Assembly: GCA_003427395.1 (NCBI GenBank)
Contig: BFEA01000036.1
Span: forward strand, 2,515,408-2,551,748
Direction of reading: 5' to 3'
Length of the DNA stretch: 36,341 nucleotides
Source of the DNA: Chara braunii
Lineage: Eukaryota; Streptophyta; Charophyceae; Charales; Characeae
Shown here: positions 29,575 to 36,341 of the stretch, piece by piece
How positions within the stretch are numbered: position 1 is the stretch's first letter
Layout: the number at the start of each line of letters is the position of its first letter
The notes under the pieces: generated by a model
Told to the model about the DNA's origin: nothing
The model's database searches: none
Seen by the model: the letters and a program-made list of their open reading frames with translations, nothing else
Position numbers and translations under genes: made by a program

Positions 29575-29869
29575 GAACAACTATTTCGTCAAAACGGACA
29601 TAACATATTTTTTGAACAAAATTGAAATTGAGTTTTTGGGCCAAAACCCGGTCCAATTTTTTAGCTCCTGGGGATCCGGCATTCCCAGAACGCCAGACCC
29701 CCTGGATGTATTTGGTCTTTGCTTGAGGTCAGATACATCTAGGGGGTCCGGCATTCCAGGAACACTGGACCCCCCGGAGCCAAAAGTTTGGACCGAATTT
29801 CGACCCAAAAACTCAATTTCGATTTCGTTCAAAAAATATAATATGTCCGTTTTGACGAAATTGTCGTTC
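29575..29869. mobile_element. Foldback/MITE-like element, about 295 bp
   Basis: Nearly the whole segment is one palindrome. The left arm starts GAACAACTATTTCGTC, and the right arm is its near complement ending GACGAAATTGTCGTTC. Arms of about 130 bp include TTTTGACGAAAT, AACTCAATTTCGATTTCG and GGGGGTCCGGCATTCC words on both sides. The centre is near 29720. There is no coding capacity; open frames on both strands read the same palindrome. A target-site duplication is not clear. Confidence 0.8.
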
Positions 29870-30694
29870 AAGCAGCGATCTGCCTGATACAAGTTAAACC
29901 AGCGGGACCCAACATTCAGCAACACATGGGCGCTACTGCAGCTCTGATCTCCCAATGTGATAGTTCGTTCTGATCTCCCAATGCGATAGTCCGTTGCTAT
30001 CAACAACAGCAAACACAAGACTTAGTCTCGTTGTCGTAGCAATCAAAATTGGCTATGACTAACCAGTTGATGAAACAACAATACTTAGCCAGGAAAAAAA
30101 CAAGATTTTTAAGAACTACAGTGTCTCATAGCAGCAAGCACTCTTAACAGCAGTGTCGTTCGAAACGCCACAATAACTCGTTGAAAACAAAACTGCAACT
30201 GTCCCCTAACCCCAACAATCCACAACACTTCAGTCTCAGCAACAACTTCGTATCAGAGCATGACCCAACTCATATCATTAGCAGCCTTCCTGAAACAGCA
30301 ACACTTCGCCCATTGGATGACCACCAAAACCAATATGCCCTCGTAGTGGCAGTTCCCAACGCTCCAACAGCAGCACAACTTTCTCAGAGCACCACCAACA
30401 GCAACTTCTTATGTTATCGTGCCGCTGCACTCCAACCAACTATAGACAACAACAACCTACGTTTACAGCCACTTACTAACAGCAGCCTAGGTTTACAGCC
30501 ACTTACTAACAACAGCCTGACAATCGAAGAGGAAACAACAGCCGACTGATATGTTCAAAACAACGGATTAGAGCCCGCAACCCAACTATTCGATTAGTAT
30601 AGGTCAAGGCTCTAATGATACTAGTTGGTGGGGGACGACGACTACGAAGATTGGTATCGAGATCGAGATCGCAACGAGCAGTACCGTTGTCGTA
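29870..30694. other. Non-genic; short tandem duplications
   Basis: A 26-bp tandem duplication of CTGATCTCCCAATG..GATAG lies at 29944-29995. A 30-bp duplication, GTTTACAGCCACTTACTAAC, lies near 30460 and 30490. The open frame at 30181-30549 is CAA-rich (Asn, Gln, Ser, Leu) without a recognisable domain and is probably not a gene. Confidence 0.45.
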
Positions 30695-30720
30695 CCAAAT
30701 ACCCTTACAAGGGTATTTGG
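30695..30720. repeat. Perfect 12-bp-arm palindrome
   Basis: Arms CCAAATACCCTT and AAGGGTATTTGG are exact complements around a 2-nt AC centre. It shares the ATACCCTT/AAGGGTAT core with 23011-23037. Confidence 0.9.
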
Positions 30721-32359
30721 CGTGCTTTTTGTAATTCACGCCGGTGCGGCCTCGACCGAAGTTGACGGCGCGCTTCCGGGTGAGAGTTGAGTCCTCGACT
30801 GGGTGAGCGGTGCGCGCGGGGTATCGACGGCAAGGCGCAACCATGCGCGGCCTAGCGGGACGCGCGACCCCTAGTCCCCTTACTTTTTGTATGACCCCGC
30901 ATTTATACTTATTTTTATTCTTTTATTTTTTATTTTTTATTTATTTATTTTTTATTTCGACTTTTATTTTTTTGATACCTTTGACTTGGTAATCGGTTCC
31001 GAGATTGACGTCAGGACTGTCAGGCCTGGCTCAATTGCTACGTTGTCGGACACGGGTGGCCGTCGCGGCAGTTGAGGACCTTGAGCACACACCCTTTTGG
31101 CGGACCCGTTTGGGTTTCGGCATGTCCTGGATGCTGATGAAATTTCTCTATCCGCCCGTCTTGAAACTCGGACAGGGGAGTTCAACGTGCATGCGAGCCA
31201 GTGGGTAATTAGCCCATGAGGCGGAAAGAAACCAGGGTGGCGGGGCTCGCTGTGGGGGCACAATGTGCCACCGACCATCTGCTATGAGAGGTTCGAGTGT
31301 GAGTATGCCCACCAAGGCCCGCAAGTCGGTGAACTATGTCTGGGCGGGGCCAGCGGACACCACTAAAAGGCTGCCGCAGTGCTGGCTGCCCGGCCCAAGT
31401 TGTCCCAGCAGTAGGCCACTTCGGCCCTCAAAGTTCTCATTTGAATATTTGCTATTATCGCCAACATCTGCACCAGGACCCGCGGGGTGGTGGAAGCCTT
31501 GGCAGCCATGACCAGGGGATACAGCGCCCGTTAACCTCAGCTAGCTGAGAAAAGTGAGAGGGTTGGGTGTTGCAGGCCTGTGGGACCAACAGCTGCGGAC
31601 CCAGCTCAGTTGGTACACCCGCGAACTGCTGAAAATAGGCCTGTGGGAATTGCTATGGTCGAAGCAAATGATCTTGTTACTTACCCGTTCCTTGATGGAA
31701 TCAGGCGGGGAAAGATAGTAGGTAGAAGTTTTGGCATAGGGCGAGTGCACTGGCAAGGTTAGTTTGAATGCTAGATGAGTATAGAAGGAGTTAGTGGAGA
31801 AAAGTGGTGCGCAGCGAGAAGGAGGAAAGTGGAAAAACCTTCAGAAAATGCGTATCTCACCCGTTTCTTGATGAAAACGTGCGAGGGAGGATTCGAAATA
31901 GGGGTTTCAAAGCGCTGCGGAGTGATTGGCAGCGACAAAAATAGATTTGGTGTGACGGCCTGGCCAGTATGAACAGCAGGGGCTGCGCCCGGGAATAAGG
32001 TTCTCTTCGGTGTAAATGTGCAATGAATCTTTCCACTTTTTTGTGGAAAATTCATTCTCATGTTACACAACTGATGAATCTAGCAGTGGGACCATGTTGC
32101 TGCTGCTCGCTAATCCATGCTGCTGCTGCTTGTTGTCGGCATCACCATGATTGAGATTGAAAATTTTCCTGATAGTGGCGTGGCTGCCCCTCACTATCCG
32201 TATATCATTTATGAAAATGAGGCTACTCCTCACATTCATTGGCTACATTGAGGCGTCCTTCCCCGTAGTCGCCACCATGACTAAGGTACGGGATGGCAAC
32301 TCGACGTACCAGTTGTAGTAGAGGTCACGTGGCAAGAGGTGGAAAGGCGCATGTGTAAG

Positions 32360-32362
<3 letters not shown>
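30721..32362. other. No recognisable gene; AT-rich patch
   Basis: An ATTTTT-rich low-complexity patch occupies about 30900-30985. Elsewhere the sequence looks like ordinary mixed composition. Two similar words, ACCCGTTYCTTGATGRAA, lie near 31683 and 31859, about 175 bp apart, and hint at an old duplication. Open frames of 60-100 codons have no recognisable content. Confidence 0.4.

Positions 32363-32431
<69 letters not shown>
32363..32431. repeat. (GA)n microsatellite
   Basis: About 34 GA dinucleotides without interruption. Just after it, three loose repeats of TCTGCAGCCAATCGAGTGG-like sequence follow to about 32525. Confidence 0.97.
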
Positions 32432-32432
<1 letters not shown>

Positions 32433-32946
32433 AGACTGTCCGCAGCCAACCGAGCAGGAGAAGGCTGTCTGCAGCCAATCGAGTGGGACCAGGCTGGTTG
32501 CAGCTGTTTGCAACCAATGGAGTGAACGGAGGTGGCAGGCTGAGTCAGATTGCGTGGTATGCTTGCACCATGCCGTTGGAACTGACCTTGGAAGGGGGAG
32601 ATCACCTGAAGTCCTAGGAGCCTGGCTGCTCTTTGCGAGGACTATGATCTTCAACATGTTCATGAACCTGGCCGTTTGGATAGCCAGGAGCGGTCATGCA
32701 ATAGGAGCGACAGTAAAGGAAAAGGAGAAGAGCAGAGGAAAACACAGATTGAGACACACAACGGATTTCTGAGTTTTACTAATTGAATGTGTGCCTATCT
32801 GAGCGCTTGTTGACTTGAGTGACACTGTCTTTGTGACCGCGTAGAAGGCTGCTACTAGTTGCCTCGTGGGCCATGGTGTTGGCCTTGGCTGTTGAGCCGT
32901 AGGACAGCGACCGTTGTTGCTGCTTTCCGAGACTTACTACTGTGCA

Positions 32947-32986
32947 TTCTTTTTTTTTTCTTTTTTTTTTTTTCTTTTTTTTTTTT
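32947..32986 (-). other. A-rich 3' tail of the LINE
   Basis: Forty bases, nearly all T on the plus strand (A on the element strand), with a few C interruptions. It marks the element's 3' end; the target-site word next to it on the plus strand is TACTACTGTGCA. The matching duplication would be beyond the right edge. Confidence 0.85.
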
Positions 32987-33400
32987 GCAAAATGGGCCCA
33001 GTGCCCAAGGCTGATATTATCCATGAGAAGGTTTGAGGCCGGGGTCCTCACAGTCTACCCGGAGTGAACACAAGACTTTGCTGAGAACCGGGCTCAGCGT
33101 CCCTTATCTGAAAATTAAGGAGAAGAACCCTGAGGATGATCATTAATAGGTGCAGGCTTTTCTAAGACAGCAAGAGAACCTCTTCGCCTTATCATTAGGC
33201 GCCAGGTCATTGCAGCTGAGCACTAGTTCCTTCCTCCCTCTTTGCAAACCTGCTGAGTTAGAAACATGACAAGCTTTCTGCTGGACACCGGGGGAGAATC
33301 CCCTGAGGTGTGTCAAAGCTCTAGGCTGGGGCCTCCCAGGGCCCAGTGGGGGGCACCAGTGGTCCCTGTCGTACCCCAGCCCGGACCTCGGTCATCTGCA

Positions 33401-36341
33401 TCAAATCAGGGTTTCCACCAGGGCAAGGGGGTGGGGTGGGAAAGGGTCCGGGAACTCAGATGGATGTCTCAATGGAAGGGAAGGGTCGATGTTAGTCCAG
33501 TCTTTGAAGACGAGTTTATTGTCTCTCGCAATCCTTTGTCCGTTTATGCCGTTTATGCCTACTGTGTCTCCTGACCACTCAATCTGAGCCATCCATCCCT
33601 CCCTCTGTCCCCCCAGCCATTCTCCGCAAAACCCAGTGATCCCTTTCCTTATCTCCTGTTCTGTCTGAAAGAGGTCAAGCTGAGGTATGAGATTTCTCCA
33701 TCTCCGTGTCAGGTCCAGCTGGATCAATTCTTTTATCTGCTCATACAATTCGTTTCCTTCTATCCTTACTCCCTCCATGGCTAAGGTGAATCGTTGCCAC
33801 CACAGGGCCCATAGGACCGACCGTCTCCCCAGGTTATATAGGTTGCTAATGTTGGGGGCGGCACCATCCATTTCTGGACAGTGCCCAGTTAGTATGGCTT
33901 GCCAAGACCATGGCCAGGGGACATTTGTTGCCATCCTCCAAATCCGGTCCCACCATCGCCAAGTGAAGATTGCCACTGGGCATTGCATAAAAATGTGTTT
34001 GATGGTCTCATTTCTTTTCTGTCCTGGAAATGTAGACAAGCACCGGTGACACCATGGGAGTGCTATCCCCTTCTGTTCCAGCTGCGTATGGTCAATCAAC
34101 CAGGCATTTGTCGGCAGGCAGCGGTGTGCTATCTGCCACTGGAGCGAATTTATCTTCACTGGCCTAGATTTGGTTTCCTTAAACCATTTTATGGGAGTGA
34201 GGGTGGACCGGTCGACGTTCAGGTGCTGGGCCCACCTGTCGACTAAGCGGTCCTTTAGTACTCTTTTGGGTCTGAGCATTTTATACATAGATTTAACAGA
34301 TATTGTATTGAGGCGGATTGTTTTCTTTGCTGTTAGCCCCGATATCAAACCTGTCTGCCATTGCCATTCGTCAGGGTCGAAGGCGAACTCGTGTATCGAT
34401 GTTAGGGGGAGGAATGCCTTGATGTCCCGCTCCTCCTGTAGCACCCGTATCCGAAACATTTCCTCCTTCTCGCACCATTCCAGTGGGTTTTGAGAACCAT
34501 CCAGCACTCCCCTAGGACCGATAGCGTAGTATTCTACCAAGGCCTCAGTAGGGCGCGTCTGGTGAATGCGGCCTGCCCGTGCCCCGTCCCCCCGGAAGGC
34601 TACCCAATCACCCTCATTTATGGTGGGGCCTTTCTTTAGGGTTCTGTACCAGGCCAGTGGGATTGCTTCAATGATGGTTTCCAGCTGCTGCTCAGTGTGG
34701 TGGCAATATCTGAGAGTGCTCCGTAGCTGGGCCGCCATTTTTCAGTCCTTTCTCTCCCTGTCCCATACATGGCCCACCCTGAGCACCCCATTCTTCACCC
34801 ACCCCTTCCACGGGGCCTCCGTGCTGATCAGAATCTGACCATTTCTGGGTGTGATCCATCGGTTGCCAAACAGGGGTTGACGGTATGTCTCCTCCCAGCG
34901 CACCGGTGTCTGTTTCTCGGGGAGAGGAAGCCTGCGCCAACTCTTCAGCAAAGAGGGCCAGAACTGGTCGACTTTTTGACCCTGAATTCTTCGTGGGATC
35001 GACCAGTAGCGATCCTCAACCCAAGTCAACGGATTAACCCCCGGTGGGGCCGGCGGGCCAGGCGGGCGATGTGGTCTAGGGCTAGGGCCTGCCACGGGCT
35101 GTCGATGGCAAAGATAAGGGTTATTAGCCATTTGAGGCGGAGGGTCTGGACTTGCGTTACCGAATCTATGATGCCCAGACCCCCCATCGCTTTGGGTTGG
35201 ATGACCGAATCCCAGGCTACCCTACTGATAACATTGGCTCGCTCATCGTCCCCTCTCCATAGAAAGGCTGCCACCTTTGCCTTTAGCGCCTTAAAGGCGG
35301 AGTTGCTTAGTGGCCACAGCACTGACTTATACCAGAGAGCGGCGAATACTACATTATTAATGACCAGTGCCCGACCAAAAATGGAGGTGTGCTTATTCCT
35401 CCAATTTGTCAGTTTTGCCAAAGCTGGTGCCGAAATCCAATCATCATTTGAGGGAGGGCGGCCCTGGGCCGTCATCTGTACTCCCAGAACCCTAATGGGA
35501 TCCTGATGGGAAATCCAATGAATATTTGGGGACTCTGGTGGCCGACCACCTTGATAATGAATCCACCACCCTTGGGTTTTGCTCCCCCAGTTTACGACCA
35601 CGTCCGATACCTGGGCGAATTTATCCAGAAGTCGGCGAATTTCCTCCATATTTTCATGCGTGGCCTCAGTAATCACGGACAGGTCGTCTGCAAATAGAGA
35701 GCAAATCGGGACCGCTTCCTCCGGGATCCGTGGAACCCGAAGCCTCTTGATATCCTTGTTAGCCCGCAGGTTGGCCGATAAGGCTTCCATGATAACAAGG
35801 AAAAGGAAGGGTGCAATCGGGTCCCCTTGACATACGGAGCGTTCCAAGTTGATTGGAGGCGCCAAGGTCTCGTTAATTTGCACTCTTGTGGTTGCATTGC
35901 GGTGAAGAATACGGATCCATCTACGGAAGATCGACCCAAAATTCATTTTTTCCAAACACTTGTCAAGAAAGAGTCAATCTACATGATTGTAAGCCTTTTC
36001 GAAATCAATGAAAACCAGGGCCACGTTTTGTTTCGAGTGACGGGATAGCTGCAACACTTCATTTATCAGTAGAATGTTTTCTTGAATTTACTTGTGTTGC
36101 ATAAATCTTGTCTGTCCTGGATGAATCACTGTCTCCATGACGAGGATCAGCCTATTTGCTAGAGTTTTTGCCAGCATTTTATATGCTACAGTCAGGAGAG
36201 TGATTGGCCTGCAATTCCGAATATTGAACACATCCCCTTTTTTATTTAGTAGTGACAACACCCCTTGGCCAACCAACTCCCCCATGTCCCCTGTACGCCC
36301 CACCTCCCCGTAGAAGTCCATGAGGTCTGAGCACATGCAGC
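33401..36341 (-). pseudogene. LINE ORF2: reverse transcriptase plus zf-RVT tail, inactivated
   Basis: The ORF2 polyprotein copies element RNA at the target site. One frame runs in from the edge with NCRPITLLTVAYKMLAKTLA (RT fingers), FIDFEKAYN (catalytic Asp, motif A), CQGDPIAPFLF (motif B) and the FADD catalytic box at 35694-35683, then a long RGRALVINNVV-like region and AWDSVIQPKAMGGLGIID. In-frame stops are TAA at 36090-36088 and TGA at 35976-35974. Near 35030-35100, in a GGCGGGCC-rich spot, the frame shifts by one. The new frame carries GVNPLTWVEDRYWSIPRRI and a TGA at 34744-34742. The last 445 codons contain CHRC, then H and C (Cys-x2-Cys-x14-His-x4-Cys), the zf-RVT tail of plant LINEs, and end at 33401. 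Each stop looks like a point change in otherwise well-preserved sequence. Confidence 0.9.

Larger units (their letters stand above)
32947..36341 (-). mobile_element. Non-LTR retrotransposon (LINE), 5' end outside window
   Basis: Reading leftwards from the right edge: reverse transcriptase, thumb/connection region, CCHC tail domain, about 410 nt of 3' untranslated sequence and an A-rich tail ending at 32947. The element is at least 3.4 kb, and any endonuclease domain lies beyond the edge. No LTR is present. Stops and a frameshift make it inactive. Confidence 0.9.

Noticed and set aside
29516-30018. Two similar ORFs on opposite strands
   Set aside because: Both read the same foldback palindrome in opposite directions.
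30251-30260. tRNA-Met primer-binding site (TATCAGAGC)
   Set aside because: The leading TGG needed for pairing with tRNA CCA is absent, and no LTR end lies beside it.
30181-30549. 122-codon Asn/Gln-rich ORF
   Set aside because: CAA-rich low complexity with an internal 30-bp duplication; no recognisable domain.

Overview
This is repeat-dominated nuclear DNA from a plant-lineage eukaryote. Three things point that way: a retroelement primer-binding site that matches the 3' end of plant-type tRNA-Asp, two tRNA genes of plant-mitochondrial type (Arg-UCU, Tyr-GUA) sitting inside nuclear repeats, and a plant-style LINE with a zf-RVT tail. The long noncoding repeats and the spacing suggest a large genome, such as a charophyte alga like Chara or a bryophyte. 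The species assignment is inference. A 150-base run of N marks an assembly gap.

Layout. Positions 1-2800: a satellite of about 180-195 bp, several microsatellites, and a 10-bp phased A-tract repeat. These probably lie in or near a long intron of the one host gene I can recognise, a minus-strand first exon (3068-2844) resembling the N-terminus of TTC4/Cns1-type Hsp90 co-chaperones. Positions 4585-5434: a broken plus-strand LINE ORF1 with a damaged zinc knuckle. Positions 5431-8633: the most unusual coding region. Six small minus-strand ORFs lie head to tail; at least five are diverged copies of one unknown family. Two junctions are extremely tight, one with stop and start overlapping as ATGA and one with 3 nt between stop and start. 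They follow a tRNA-Asp primer-binding site (8870-8887) and an apparent LTR end (8892), so the array occupies the position where a retrotransposon gag is expected. One copy is split by about 550 bp of mitochondrial-type DNA, and two copies carry stops. Beyond the LTR end lies a further unidentified relic ORF (10484-9421).

Positions 10.5-12.9 kb hold four successive tandem arrays. Positions 14.5-27.2 kb hold a composite of long noncoding repeats: an inverted pair of about 385 bp (14507-14892 and 23263-23644) and two diverged direct copies of a 3.5-4 kb unit (15779-19760 and 23650-27190). Each copy carries two arrays of short hairpins in which the loop is conserved while the two stem arms change together. 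This covariation is the best evidence in the window for selected structure outside genes. Positions 27.2-29.1 kb are AT-rich, with a recurring 16-bp palindrome and a 170-bp tandem repeat. A 295-bp foldback element lies at 29575-29869. From 32947 to the right edge runs a minus-strand LINE with reverse transcriptase, CCHC tail domain and A-rich 3' tail, inactivated by three stops and a frameshift.

The window is therefore mostly mobile-element debris around the edge of one host gene. Most open frames are fortuitous readings of microsatellites or tandem repeats and are left out.
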